Source: Pycnococcus provasolii (lineage: Eukaryota > Chlorophyta > Pseudoscourfieldiophyceae > Pseudoscourfieldiales). From it: 64,000 nucleotides of DNA. The stretch covers positions 806,001-870,000 of the forward strand of contig CP150555.1 in assembly GCA_049487715.1 (NCBI GenBank), read 5' to 3'. A model generated the notes under the pieces. The model ran no database searches. It was not told the origin of the DNA and saw only the letters and a list, made by a program, of their open reading frames with translations. Shown piece after piece: positions 9,907 through 22,621 of the stretch (position 1 is the first letter of the stretch; each line of letters opens with the position of its first letter). The translations under genes and the position numbers were made by a program.

Positions 9907-11653
9907 CATGTCCGTCTCTCGCTCGAAGAGTGCAAGACTCTTGGCAACTCTTTATTCTCAGGAGGTGAGTTTTTGAAGGCGGCGGCGGCATACACGCGTG
10001 GAATCAAGTTGCAATCTTCCTCAGGCTCCTCCTTCTTCTGATGCTGATGCTGAGATTTTGTCTCTTTGTCTGTCCAATCGGTGTCTGTGCTTCCTCCGTC
10101 TTTCGAAGTTGAAGCAAGCGTTTAGTGATGCGTCATCGGTGATCTCGTTACGTCCTTCTTGGCATAAGGGATACTTTCGTCTGGGATCTGTTCTGGAAGC
10201 TCAGGGTTTATTGAAAGATGCGCTGGAACAGTACACGATCAGTCTTGAGAAGGCAGGTGAGCCTCTTCGTGAAGTCTCTTTGAAAATCAGAGAAATCAAT
10301 AAGCGTCTTGGGAATAACGCTTCCGGGGGGGCTATGGCACCTGCGCCGGAAACGGGTGGTGACTCCGGAAACAACACTGCGGGTATGTCGCGACAGGCAC
10401 GACGACTCATTGAAAAACAACAGAAAAAACAAAAAGGCGGGTGGGTGAAGCAACGTGACGCGGACCTCTTCTTGGACAAAGTCAAGCTACTCCTACCAGC
10501 CAACCTCGTGACAGAAGTCGAGAACGCCGTCAAAAAATCTGTGACTGAAGAAAGTGGACCAACCGCGCAGGAACTTGCAAACACAGTCGCGTCCGCGTGC
10601 TTGAAAAAAGCAAACGCCACAAACGGAGGTGGCGCCGCGTCCAAGTGCTGGGAACTGCTCGCGTGGTTCGGACTCCTGTGTGGAAACTTTAAGGAAACGG
10701 GAAACCCGGGAACGCCCGAGTACACAAGGCGTGTCGAGCTGTTTGAGAAATTCCGCGAAACACACGCACCGGGCGACGCCATGCCCATACCCGCGGAACC
10801 GAGAGGACTTCTCATGGTGGCGACGAATTTGAAGGAATCAGACGCACAAAGGCGCACCGCTCTCGAGCATCTCAACAGCGCGCTGCTTGACGCTCGAACG
10901 CGCGTCGCGAAGAAAACGCCGCCCACGTCGCTCTGGGACGAACCTGACGTGCTTGACTTGCTCAACGCGGGCGCACTGGACAAAGTCACCGCCATCGCGG
11001 TGTACGGGGAAGGGACGCGTGCCGAGGCGGCGGCGGGATTCCTGTTCAACATCCTCGGCATTGCAGGAAGCGACATGGCAAGTAAGGCGGCGGGGGGTGT
11101 CACGGAAGTGGACGAGGCGTACACAAGACTGTGTGCACTTCTTGACAGACCGGGAAATCCACTCGATGCCAAGGTTTCCGACTACGCCGCCGCTGCCGCC
11201 GCCGCCAACGACGACGACGACGACGAGTCGACGCGGTGGGATGAGCCAGCCGCGCATGCGTACTTCCTTCCCATTCTTCAGGTACTATCTGCACAGGATG
11301 CGAAAAAGAGCCTGTTCAGCCACGAGGTGGACATCCGTCTTCGCGTCAACTGCCAGCACCTTCTTGCGAACAGCCCACAAGGCGAGCAGATGCTCGACGG
11401 ATTCATCAACATCCAGCACCTGCTGTGCAGTGCACGCGACAATGGCGTGTCGTCCACGCTGCACAAAGTTGTGACGCTCGACGGCGTGCGCTCATTCCAG
11501 CAGGCTGTGCAAACGAAGGTGACACAGCAGGTGGCACTCTTCAAGGCTCTGGGGAAGTTTGACTTCGCCTCCAAGTCTACAACAAAAACAGCCACGCCGC
11601 CGCCACCGCCTGCAGCGAATGGTGTGAAGAAGCCACCACCTGGAGGCGCTTGA
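9907..11653 (+). CDS. TPR-domain protein (start unresolved, apparent frameshift)
   Basis: A first TPR helix pair is read at 9916-10017 (LEECKTLGNSLFSGGEFLK, AAAAYTRGIKL). The frame then shifts by one base near 10010 and TPR 2-3 follow (LSNRCLCFLRLSKLKQAFSDA, WHKGYFRLGSVLEAQG, LKDALEQYTISLEKA). This three-repeat N-terminal TPR unit is typical of Hsp70/Hsp90 co-chaperones and UNC45-like proteins. The remaining ~450 residues are helical, with a basic KKQKGGWVKQRD segment, an acidic DDDDDE run and a proline-rich tail, and match nothing I recognise. There is no in-frame ATG for the first TPR; the nearest, at 9908, is in another frame, so an upstream exon or another indel is likely. Confidence 0.6.
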
Positions 11654-11911
11654 ACAACATGTTTACCGTTGAAGATATAGTTTCCTCGAATTTTAATTTT
11701 TTGATATAGAAAAGAGAAAAAATTCCTTCTTTACTGTTGGCGGCACCCCCCAAGTTTTAGTTTAGGCGACGATACATTGCTGGTTTTTTTATGTTGGATT
11801 TTTTTTCGTAGTTTAGCTTTTTCTTTTCCCTTTTTTTTCTCAAAAGGCAACAACACCCGGCACGCTTTTGCACACGCGCCTTTTCCATCATATGATGGAT
11901 TCGTGGATCGA

Positions 11912-13358
11912 TCACAGACCACCGGCACCGGCACCGGGGGGACCACCAACAGCACCAGGTGGGATGGCGGCGACCACACCAGGCGGCATGGCGGGGACCA
12001 CCACACCAGGCGGCAGAGCGGCGACCACACCAGGACCAGGCGGCAGAGCGGCGACCACACCAGGCATGACGGCACCAGGGGGCGGCATAGCGATACTGGG
12101 GGCGAGCGGCGACGACGCCGGGGTTGGGTACGGTCACCTGCACAGGATCCAGCGTCTCCTCGACGTTGACATGGGAAAATTCACCCTTGAGTGCCTTTGC
12201 CATGTCTACGGGCTTCAGTCCGCATTCTTTTGCCATGCGCATCGCGGCAAGAGCCCATGGTAGCTGTGTGCCCGAGTTGTTCGTGCGTCCCATGATGGGC
12301 AGATTGGCTGTAGCAACGCCTCCCGCCTCGGCGTTTGGTGCAGGCGGAATGGGCTTTGGCCTCCTTGCGGATGGTTTTTGGCCACCGCGTTCGTGCTCCT
12401 CCATCACCTGCACGTGACGAGCGGCGGACTGCAGCGTGGTGTTAATCTCGTTTGGGAAGTTGAGCTGGTTGTGCGCCTTGCCGCCAGCACTCGTCGGGTT
12501 CGCGGACTTGCGGCGGTACACGCGCTCGTCGTGCAGCCCAAACCAGCAGATGTACTCGTCACGCGTGCGTGCAGCCTTCTCCTCATCGTCGAAGTAGCCG
12601 AGAAAAACGCGCTTGCCGTGGTAGCGTACCTGAGCGCGGTACAGCACCTTGGAATTTCCTCCCGACGGCTTGCGTGTTGTTGCGATGACGCCGACGTACC
12701 TGCTGGAGGGCTCCTTGTTTGCCTTGGGGGCGCCGCCGGCACCCGCGGCGCCCTCCGCGCCCACGCCGACTGCTGCTGCTGCTGCGGCAGCGGCGGCGGC
12801 GGCAGCAGCCTTCTTCTTCTTTTTGCTCTCCTCGACAGTGTCTGGTGGTGGTGGAGGTGGCACGATGGCGGGAGCCATGACAGCGGCTCCAGCAGCTGCC
12901 GCCATGCTTTGAGCCGCCGCCATGCTTTGAGCTGCGGCCATGTTTGCCGTGGCGACGACCGCCATGGGTGGTGCGCCGTCGTCGTCCTCGTCACCGGGCG
13001 GCGCCGCGACGAGGGCACCCTGTTCGTTCAGTTTTACCCTTTTGTTCAGGTCTGTTGTCAAGCCGTTAGGTTGTATTGTTGCTCCTGGTATTGTGGTATC
13101 CGTTGCTCCAGGTATTGTTGTTGATGTTGGTGCTCCAGCGGCTCGTTTCCTCTTTTTGTCCAGAGCCGCGTCCTCTTCTTCCGCCGTCGGAGGTCCTCCC
13201 GTCGCATTGACCATCTGCATGAGCTGCTGCTGCTCGACGACGACACCGGCGGCAGCAGCTTGTTGTTGTTGTTGTTGTTGTTGTGCGAGCTGCTGTGCTT
13301 GCAGTTGTTGTGTCATTTGTGCCTGCGCCTGCGCCTGAGCCTGCGCCTGCGCCTGCGC

Positions 13359-13393
<35 letters not shown>

Positions 13394-13847
13394 GCTGCTG
13401 CTGCTGCTGTGTACCTGGCATGCCCATGGATAGGTTCATTTGCTGTTGGTACGTCGCCATGCCCATAGCCGCTTGCTGCTGCGCGACGAGCTGTTGTTGT
13501 GTTTGCATCGCCATGGCTTGCGACCCCATGGTTGCAAGGTGCGTCGGGTCCGCGACCTGCTGCGTGTACGCTGACTGCATGTACTGCCACGGCGCGCCCT
13601 GTTGCGCCTGCGCTGCGTTGAGCGCGGATAGTTGCTGCGCCTGCGCGGCTGCGGTAGCGTCGTGGTACTGCATGGTTTGCTGCTGTGCCGAGAGCGCCTG
13701 CTGCTGTGCTTGCAGCTGGTGCATGTTGTGTGTCAACAATGAGTTGGAGTCCCATGATGGTACGACCGAGGGAGGAAACACCACCCCGGGAGACATACTG
13801 TGACCTGGGTACTGAGACTGCTGTGGAGTTTGGTGCTGCTGCGCCAT
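11912..13847 (-). CDS. AP2-domain, glutamine-rich transcription factor (apparent frameshift near the 3' end)
   Basis: Starts at the ATG at 13847 (MAQQHQTPQQSQYPGH). The N-terminal ~260 residues are Gln/Ala-rich, with long Q runs encoded by CAA/CAG microsatellites, as in activation domains. The single AP2 DNA-binding domain lies near residues 380-450: SRYVGVIATTRKPSGG, YRAQVRYHGKRVFLGYFDDE, EKAARTRDEYICWFGL and a terminal LNFPNE. AP2 proteins bind GC-rich promoter elements through this three-strand sheet. The unshifted frame ends in an improbable Trp/Cys/Arg tail. A one-base shift at about 12075-12110 gives a coherent PPGVVAA repeat tail ending at the stop at 11912, which I take as the real 3' end. 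Confidence 0.75.
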
Positions 13848-15468
13848 GATGATGAATGCGCAGGCTGAATGAAAGTGGCTCGGCGGAACGGAGCGAGAAC
13901 TGGTCGACAAACGGTCACCTTAGAGTTTCAGGTCTGAAAAAGCGACCCAATGGGACCCCGAATAAACCTCGTCGTCGCACCCCCTCCCCTCTTGAGAAGG
14001 TCATTTCTGCAATTCCGGTGTCCCCATGAACAGGTATCCAAATCACATCTCTCTATTTGGTTTGGTTCGGCGAAGGATCCCGTGTTTAGACTGTAGGAAT
14101 TGGTGCTAGCCCTAGTTCTATTGTTTCCTCCTGGGGTTAGGGGTTTTAGGGGTTAGGCGCTCTCTCCCGCAGGCCGCAGGGTGGGAAGGCCTCACAGTGC
14201 AGCTGGCCACTATCGTAGTGGCCACCTGGAGCCCTGCGCTTCTTGGCGACGACGCTTGTGCCTTGTGGATGCCTGTCATTGGCTGGTTGCGTTGACTGTT
14301 GACCAATGCGTTGACGGGTTGGGTTGACCAGTGCTGATCCTTTATCGGCCTATCGCCTTCAGCACCATTCAGCGACGGCTCGCAAGTCGCAACTCGCAAG
14401 CTCTCCGCGAAATAGGTATGAGTAAAGGACACCCGAGTCCCGACACCCGAGTCTCGCTCGGCTCGGACCATGCGCCTGTTTCTTCGTGGTCAATGCATTG
14501 TCAAGGCCCAATGGTCCCTTCTTGAAGGCGCGAGAATGAGAGAAGAAACAGCCGGGCTCACCTTACTTACCGCGTCATGTATAACCCTCGAGCATCCTCG
14601 AGTCTTGACCGTCTTGAGCAACCAATTGTCTTGAGCAACCAATTGTCTTGAGCGAGACAAGGTACAGAACAGTACTCATAGCCAGACAGACCGCCAGACG
14701 TGAACACTACTGAATCAGTTGTCGTTTTCTTGACGTGAACTCTGAGTTCCGACAGTCTGAGCAGTTCTCCTCTGGCAGTCTGGGCTCTGGCCAACGCCAA
14801 CACACTACGGGCTGACGGGTAACACACACAGCCGTGGTAAAATAACACTGGCAACTTGCAAGCGTCCTTGCAAGAACGAGTGGAACTCGCCGTTTGCGGT
14901 TTGGGGAGCACCTCTCAACTCCTCCAGCTTTTTGAGAGGTGCGTTTGTTTGTCTCGAGACGTTTGTTTGCGCGTTTGCGCCGTTGCGCGTTGGTTTCGAG
15001 ACCTTGTTGACGAGCTCCGACCAGGGAGTGGGTGAGTGGTGCGCTACCTTTAGCAGGTGGTGGGTGACTTTAAGCCTTAAGGTGGTGACTCTAGTCGTCG
15101 AAGTGTGTGCGTGTTTGTGTGCGTGTTTGTGTGCGTGTGCGTGTATACATATTACAGGTGTGTGTGCGCCGTGTGTGTCTCAGGAAGTGTTATCAGCACA
15201 GCACAGCACACGATACACGAGGCTTCTGTGAGCTTTGCCTATTGAGTGTTTCTTGCTGTGTCTCGTGGTAAGTGGTAGCCGTAAGCTTCGAAGGTACGCG
15301 ACACAGCACGCGAAAGCTACCTGAAGTAAGCTTGCTTGCTTGCTGTGTCTCTGCATTAGGCGTTGTCTCTGCGGCGAAGACATACAAGCTCAGCAAGCAA
15401 GCAGCAAGAAGAGAGAAGAGAGCTCTTCGAAGTCCACATTTCTTCCCATTTTTTGTTTTTAAATCGTC
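13848..15468. other. Long intergenic region with hairpin and short repeats
   Basis: No gene supported across 1.6 kb. Visible structures: a perfect 9-bp hairpin (TGGCCACTA, loop TCG, TAGTGGCCA) at 14204-14224; telomere-like GGGGTTAGGGGTTTTAGGGG at about 14131-14157; a twice-repeated CTTGAGCAACCAATTGT at about 14614-14650; GTGTGTGC-rich microsatellite at 15100-15170; and GTAAGT-type donors at about 15269, which could belong to a 5' UTR intron of the ARM-repeat gene. Confidence 0.4.
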
Positions 15469-18400
15469 ATGGGAATCGAGGAGCTGTTAGAGGCGTTCGA
15501 CAAGGATGTCTTCGAGCACCTGGTTGCCGAGGAGCAGGCGCTCAAGGAGGGGAAGCACGTCGACACGTCGTGGCAGAAAGTGCCTCGCACGTTTCAAGTA
15601 CAGTGCATGTACGACCACGACCACGACGGCGACGTCGAGGAGAATATGACCGTGCCACACGAGTGCACGGTGCCTCGCACGACGCTCGACATCATGAAGC
15701 AGGAAATTGCCGAAATGTTCAACGTCGAACTCGATGTGTGGAAAATCAACCAGCGCGAGTTCCGCGACGGAGAGCAGACTGCGCAGCGCAAGGAGACGAT
15801 AGTCACGACCGAGTACAAGATGACCAAGAACAAGCTCTTCTACCACCCGCCTTACTACGACGACCGCATCAAGCACTTCTGCCCCAAGCGGTACCTCATT
15901 GACGAGCAGGTGGAGTGGCGCATCATCACCGCTGACCAGCCTTGGACCGAGGAAAGGCAGCGTGAGAAGTGTGGCGAGAAGCTAAGGCACCTCCTCACAG
16001 GCACGGAGCCGAGCGGAATCTTAGACGCTGCTCACGGCTTCTGGGAACTTTCCGTGCGCAAAGAGCACCACCACGAAATGTGCTTCGAGGATCGCGTCTT
16101 GCACAGCATCGTGTACGGATGTCGGTGCGGACACCCGGAGGTGATGGCGAGGTGCATCGCTTGCGTGTGGAACCTCATCACGACCAAAGATTTAAGAAGG
16201 CGGCTCATCTCCGCCGGTATCGTCGAGGCGCTGTACGACGCGGCGAACCTCGCTCTCGTCGAGTGCGTGCCACTGGAGGACGCCATCAAGGGAATTGCCA
16301 AGTACAGGTGGTGTTCTCCCGACGCGTCCAAGACGATGCTCGCGACGGAGGGGCAGGAGGAGAAGGACGAAGCGACGCTCGAGGCGGAGGCGGATGAGCT
16401 CGACGACGAAGTCATGACGATGAAGAAGGAGGAGGAGGTGGATGAGGAGGAGGAGGAGGACGAAGACGAAGACGAGGAGGGTGGCGGCGAGGAGGGCGGC
16501 GGCGGCGACGACGAGGGCGGCGCCGGTGGCGAGGAGGGCACTGGCGACGGAGAAGACGGCGGCGAAGGCGAGACGAAGCGCGGAAGAAAGAAGAAGAAGA
16601 AGAAGAAGAAGGGGCGGAGGAAATCCCGCAGGACGTGCCAGGGCCGGAGACCCGCCTGCGCGCGAATGGCAAGAAGAACCTGATGAAGAGCAAGGATGGG
16701 TCGCACTACATTGGATTTGTGAAAGATCCAAGCTTGATGGACGACGCCATCGCTCTCTCGCACATGACACAGCCACTGCGCGACAGGCTGCAGCTGTTAA
16801 TTCAAGGAACGCTGGGCGTGCTCCTGGTGGACAAGGTGGCACGTCACCACGTCTTGCATATCGACCCAGCGCAAGAGGCGCTGCTCAAGTACCTCGACTT
16901 CAGGTACTTTCCGAACGACACGCACCAGGAGCTCGTGATCCGAGCGCGCAGGGCGAGCGAAAACCTGCTCGCGTATCTGAAGCGTGACAAGATAGCACGC
17001 AGGGAATTTGCGCTTAGCTCGGGCATTGATAAGATCGCCATGGGCCTGAAAGGCTGCGTGTCCATGATGAAGCATCCTGACACGCACTGCCGATTCATCG
17101 CCTCGCAAATTCTCGCCCTGTACGCGAAAGATCCGAAAGGTGCGCAGTATCTTATGGCCAGCGGCGTCGCGAAGGAGCTGTTCGAGGAGGCGGTCAGGCA
17201 GCTTGAAATGTGCATTATTCTGGTGGATCAACAGCAGAAGAAACTGCCCAAGATTCTGATGAACATGGAGCTTGCGGAGCAGATGGAGAGAGACGGGGAA
17301 ACGCTCGACTACGCCCTCGTGCCACAAATGACGGAATCGCTTTCCATCTCAATCTGGGGTGCCACGGACGGGTACATCCTGTCTCTCGAGGGCATTGGTC
17401 TGCCCGACGAGTTCGCGGTGAAGATACCGCGCCTCGCCGCGTGCCTCATGCGACTCAAGAACGTCGGCAAGTCGGCGTACGCTTTGTCAGGTGCGATGAC
17501 AGTCTGTGCTCGCGACATGAGCACCGCATCCACGCTGCTGAAGAGGTCCAACTACACAAATTTCCTCAAGGGCATTGGAACGCGTGGCTGCATCAAGGCT
17601 ATGCTCACAACGTCAACCACCTTGAAGGATCGTACGAAATTTCTCACGCATCCCGATGACCAGTGGTACCTCGAAGCGGACCCCACTGACGAGGTGACCG
17701 CGTCTGGCCAGGGCCGATCGTCAGGGCGAGTGCGTGCGCAGGCTGCGGGCATTCTCGGCAACTTCCTCGCACACAATCGAGAATGCGGGATCAACCTCGA
17801 AGATGGACCGTTTCGCGAGCTGATGAGCGAGATTCGCCTGCGCCTCCTGCCCGCGTTGCATCTGTCGACCTTGTCACCCGCGACACTCGAGAAAGCATTC
17901 AAGCAGCTGCACAGAGCCTCGGCGTGCTGCTACATGTACGTCGCAACACTGTTCCCGCGCGTGTGGCCGAGCTCGGAGATCACATGCCTGCTGGAATTCT
18001 CGGAGTACAGCTCCGCACCCGGCCTCTTTGACCAACCGCTCGTCACGCAGTTCCTCTGGGCAGCCTTTTGGCTGATCATGCGCAATGAAGAAAATCGAAC
18101 GTATTTGGTCAACCTCCTCTTGGACGAAATTGAAAAGAATGGTGGCGGTGGTGAAGATGGCGAGAAGAAGGATGGGCAGAACGACTCCGGTGACGCGGAG
18201 GAGTCGAATGCTGAGGAGCTGCAGCCCGACCCGTCGCAAGAAAACGAAGCCATCCCCGAAGGTGCCGCGGCTGCGATCGAGGACATGGAAGGAAACCATC
18301 AGAGATTCATGGATGTGACGCTCAGGGTGATGGAGAATTTTTTCCCCTGCCTTGCCGAATTGGTGCCTCCCGCGTGGACGGATGACAAAAAGCAGAGCCC

Positions 18401-21400
18401 GTCGCTGTACCTCTACTCGTTCTGCTTCGGCGCAATCTGGCTCTTTTCGTACAACGACGACGATCAGCGTCAGCTACACGAGGATGTGTACCGCCAAAAC
18501 GAGCTTGGCTGGTGGTCCGTTCCGAAGGTCTCGTTCAAGCCGTTCCAGGATGAGGAATTTCTCAACCGCCTTCTCAAGATCGCCATGCAAACACTCTGTC
18601 TTCCGTACGACGTCCATCGCGAGGGGATACAGAGCATTGTAATCGGCTGCATTTGGAATCTCACGGAGTTTGACGTGGGAATTCGCGACTATCTGCTTGA
18701 CTTCGATGCAGACCAAGCTGACGGTGTAGATGAGCACGGCATCGTCGACGCTCTCTGCAATATCGTGACCAACTTCGACATTCAGCTCGTAGAGCTTCGC
18801 AGGCGTGCGATGGCGTTCTTGCAGTACATCGTCCACAAGACGGAGGACACTGCCTCGGAGGTGACCAAAGCCGATCTTGATAAACTGCACAGTGCGCTAC
18901 AGACGATGTACGAAGACAACGGAGCGGCGGCATACGAGTTTGTGTACAAGGCGGTTAAGGGGCTCGTGCGCTTCACAAACATTTCAAAGGAGACTAACGT
19001 CGCCTGCATGGTTGACGTTGACCGCACGCTCAAGCTCATCAACGACGCGGATAAGCGCTTCAGAAGGCGTGCAAGCCCCGTCGAAATTCTCGAGTTGCGC
19101 CACATGTGCCTGCTGCTGTTGCTCAACCTTTCCACCGTGCCCGATAATCAGGTGATGCTAGCGAAGAAAGGTCTCTACCTACTATTGGCGGTGAACCGCT
19201 CGCGGCGAAGCCCTCGCGAGCTGCGTCAGGTGTCGAGCTGCATTCTTCACAATATTAGCAAGCATGCTGGAAATAGGACGCGCTTCTACAAGGTGGAGCT
19301 CAGTTACAAGAAAAAGGCTATCGAGCAATCTTCGGACAAGCTGGATCCTCGCCGGGCGATGATGAGCATGTCGTTCATGGGAGCGGGCGGTTGGGACGGA
19401 AAGAAACCAGGAATGCGTGCCGAAACGCGAATGTGGGGCGTTTACAAAGGAGCCGTGGAGTACCTCGCACCTGGTGCATCTCTAGAGTTTCCGCCGCATC
19501 ACCACCTTCAGGACCGCGGGTCCATTGAATTCCTCGAGTCACGTGGCGGCGCAGTGTCGCCCTTCGGCGTGTACCCGGGAGGCACCGAGTCATCCGAGTC
19601 GATGGCGGCGGCCGTGGCAGCGGCGAATGCGGAGTTGGGCATCATGGATGAGGCGGCTGAAGGTGAGGACGATGCCGAGTTCGCGAACGAGCTGGCGAAC
19701 GGACAGTTTGCCGACATGGATCCCTTCCAGCCCACCGATAAATTCATGGAATGGGCAGACTCAACCTTTGGCGTCGACGAAGCTGTTGAATCAGGGAAGA
19801 CCACCAGTCGTCCGTCCACCACATCGCGTCGTCGAGGTGCTGCGCTCGACACCGCGCGCTCGTCGCTAAAGTCGTCGCGAGATCAGCGTGCGCTCGCCAG
19901 CAGCCGGCTCGGCACCGCAAGAGGCTCCGCGCGATCAGCGCTGGGGTCGCCGCTGAAGGGCGCCGCTCGAGCTCGGACTCCAGCACGATCTGTCATCGGC
20001 GAGATGCCAAGCACTCGCGGCGGGCGCCTCTCAAGCCGCATGGGCGACGTGAGTCAGCGTGCCAGCAGCCGCATGTCAATGGCGAGTCATCGCGGCTCGC
20101 TGTCGACAGCACGATCGTTCCTGGATCAGTTGCGGGACGTCGAGGACGAGGAGGAAGCGGACGAGGAGACTCACAAGGAATTTCACGTCTATTCAGAGTT
20201 GATGCGAGCGCCGCTGAGGAAGTGCTGGGTGCCGCTTCCTCGCTTGCCTGGCACAGGCCCATTGGAAGGCAAAGAACGCTGGAACCCGCGCGTGAGGCGG
20301 TACGTGCAGCAGGAAGATACGGCGAAGTATCCTGGCATGGGTGAGAAGCTGATGATGGCAAAGCGACCGGGGGAAGTTGCGAAAAAGCTGCACGAGGAAT
20401 CAATTCTCGTCGCGAAGGAGGTTGCACACGACCGCCTTCCGTCGGTGGGTGGCGGCTGCCCTCGTCCATCCACGGCCATGGTCAACCCACCGTTGCAATA
20501 CTGCCAAGAAATGCCGCTAACGCTCATCATGGGTGCTGACAAGGATGACCCGGAGACACCGGAACCGCAGCAGGCGTCGCAAAGTGCCGCGGCACGGGAG
20601 ATTGCCGATTTCGAGCGAAGTCGGCGACACCAGCTGAGCGTGCATCTCGAAACGGACAACCCTAAGAACGTTGTCGATTTCAGGGGTCGCGTGTTCGACG
20701 CGAACCATCCAGCGCGCTTGACGGTATTCGAGGCGGTTCCAGGTGCCCGTGTCTACGAAGGCCTATTTCCCAAGTACCAACTTCCTAATGGACACACGGC
20801 ACACTACTACGACCGTGGGAACAAGTACGTCGATGGTGTAAATTTTGGCGACGAAAGGCCCCCACCGCGACCAGTTAGCTTGGAAGATCTTCACCTCGAC
20901 ATGCTCCCATACGCCGATGTGCTCGAGGAGCTGTGCAAGATGGACAATGATTTCTTCGGTGACACGTACACGCCAAAGCCAAGTCTTGGGCCGCTCCCGC
21001 GGCGTCACACGCTCGACGTGAAGGATGACCCACAGTTCTTTGGCGACCTTCGCATCACCACGATGAAGTTGGAGATGGAGACAACTGAGCACTTCAAGTA
21101 CGAGGAGGAGACGAAGGTGGAAACATTTGGCCCGCGACCGGACTGGGACATCCGCAAGTCTATCTTTGCACCACGCGAGCGCGAGTGCGACAGTCGAGAC
21201 TTCTGGGATACACCCAAGACGGAGGCGCGCATGTTGGATCTGGACATGCGACGTATGTTGGATTCCAGCCGTACCAAGGGTTTCCTGAAGCGCGAGGGCG
21301 AGAAGGTGGGCAAGGACGTCGAAACGGTGGTGGCGGAGCTAAACGATATTTTCAAGCAGGTGTGGGACGACCTGTATGGCGCGTTCATGTGGTACTCGCT

Positions 21401-22361
21401 TCAGGGATCCGGCGACCCATACTGCATGCAGCTGAACGCGTTCTCGCAGTTCACGGACGACTGCAAGATCCCTGATTCCGAGAGCGAAAAGTGCAAGCGT
21501 TCGGACCTCGACACCCTCTTCATTGTCGCAAACTTCGAAGAGGACAAGAATTCGGCGCTTTCGAAGTTTAACGATGACAACTCGCTGATGCGCTTCGAGT
21601 TCATGGACATCCTCATTCGCATGGGCATCGCCAAATACGGCAACGGCGCTCTGACGGAGGATCCCGTGGAGGCGTTCCGCGAGCTGCTCGATCGCAACGT
21701 GTTCCTGCACCTTGGATCCGAGGCGATCGTCAAGGCGAACGACTTCAGGAGTAATCGGCTGTACAACGAGGAGACGGACCACTACCTTCGTACGAGGAAG
21801 CAGTTGCTTCAGGCTATGTACAGCCGCTATCGCCTCAAGCCTGCAGCTGGCGGTCTTCGACCTAAGGTGCTTCGCATCGAAGGCTGGCTGCAGATGATTG
21901 AGCATACAAACCTGCTGTCTATCAACAACGCCTTTACGATTAATCAGGCGAAGTACTGCTTCATGTTCGCTCGCATGATTGTCATTGACGAGCTGAAGGA
22001 CGAGAAGCGCTGGCGCTCGCTGACGTTCGTCGACTTTCTCGACGCGCTCGGCCGCGTCGCAGACAATTTCAGCTTCCCATTTAAGGATGATCTCAGGCGA
22101 CTTGGTTGGAACAACATCTACGAGTATATGGAATATGCGGCGTACACGGCGGAAGAGGACGTAGCTGGAAAGATCTTCCCGAGTCGGACAAGTGCTGGTT
22201 TTTCCGCGCCCAAGACGAGACCTCTTAAGGGTAAGGTGGAGGCGCTGTTGGATTTGATGTTCATGAGGATAGCCTTTAACGCGGACGATCCGAACTACGA
22301 GTACTCTGACGCGTATTTGTTGAAGTTGCTGCGCAAACAAGACAAGGATCTGGGACCATAG
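15469..22361 (+). CDS. Very large armadillo-repeat protein (two frames, apparent frameshift)
   Basis: The ATG at 15469 opens 404 codons (MGIEELLEAFDKDVFEHL) that end in ARM-like helices and an acidic then lysine-rich tract. The stop at 16681-16683 overlaps an ATG (TGATG), and the next frame continues to 22361. ARM-like helices are on both sides (VMARCIACVWNLITTKDLRR; QGTLGVLLVDKVARHHV), and the second frame is already open upstream as an acidic segment EEEGAEEIPQDVPGPE. One ~2,320-residue protein broken by a one-base shift in the AAG repeat at about 16590-16612 is therefore likelier than two genes. The C-terminal ~400 residues form a globular domain with FMWYSLQGSGDPYCMQLNAF and LRIEGWLQMIEH. 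No exact family is recognised; proteins of this layout are often flagellar or cytoskeletal scaffolds (inference). Confidence 0.65.
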
Positions 22362-22621
22362 AAGAAAAGAATCTGTGCCTTCCCACGTGTTCTTCCGACG
22401 TGAAAGCCACGCGATTTCATTCTGTCTTGTATTCAAACAATTTGTGATATGTTATGTTATTACTAACCTTAGCGGTAATAATAATACTTCGTTCCAAAAC
22501 AAATTAAATGTGACATTTCCAGCCATGCCTGTTCGCAATCTTTTTTTTTTTCCAGATTGCAACTTGGCCATGTTTCAACGGAAAAGATTGAATTTACTGT
22601 TTTTCTTTTACAATTTACACC
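22362..22621. other. Convergent 3' intergenic region
   Basis: AT-richer spacer between the convergent ARM-repeat and kinase genes; contains a T-run at about 22541-22551. Nothing else seen. Confidence 0.4.

Noticed and set aside
11757-12075. Trp/Cys/Arg-rich C-terminus of the AP2 protein as a novel domain
   Set aside because: The neighbouring frame gives a coherent PPGVVAA repeat and an earlier stop, so this tail is most likely out of frame.
14204-14224. Perfect 9-bp hairpin as a structured RNA gene
   Set aside because: Too short and isolated, with no flanking promoter-like or conserved structure to support an RNA class.
21339-22436. Several-hundred-codon minus-strand ORFs opposite the ARM-repeat, SQD1 (40722-42284) and cation-channel (32210-33331) genes
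   Set aside because: They are antisense shadows of GC-rich coding sequence, with His/Val/Arg-heavy composition and no domain signatures.
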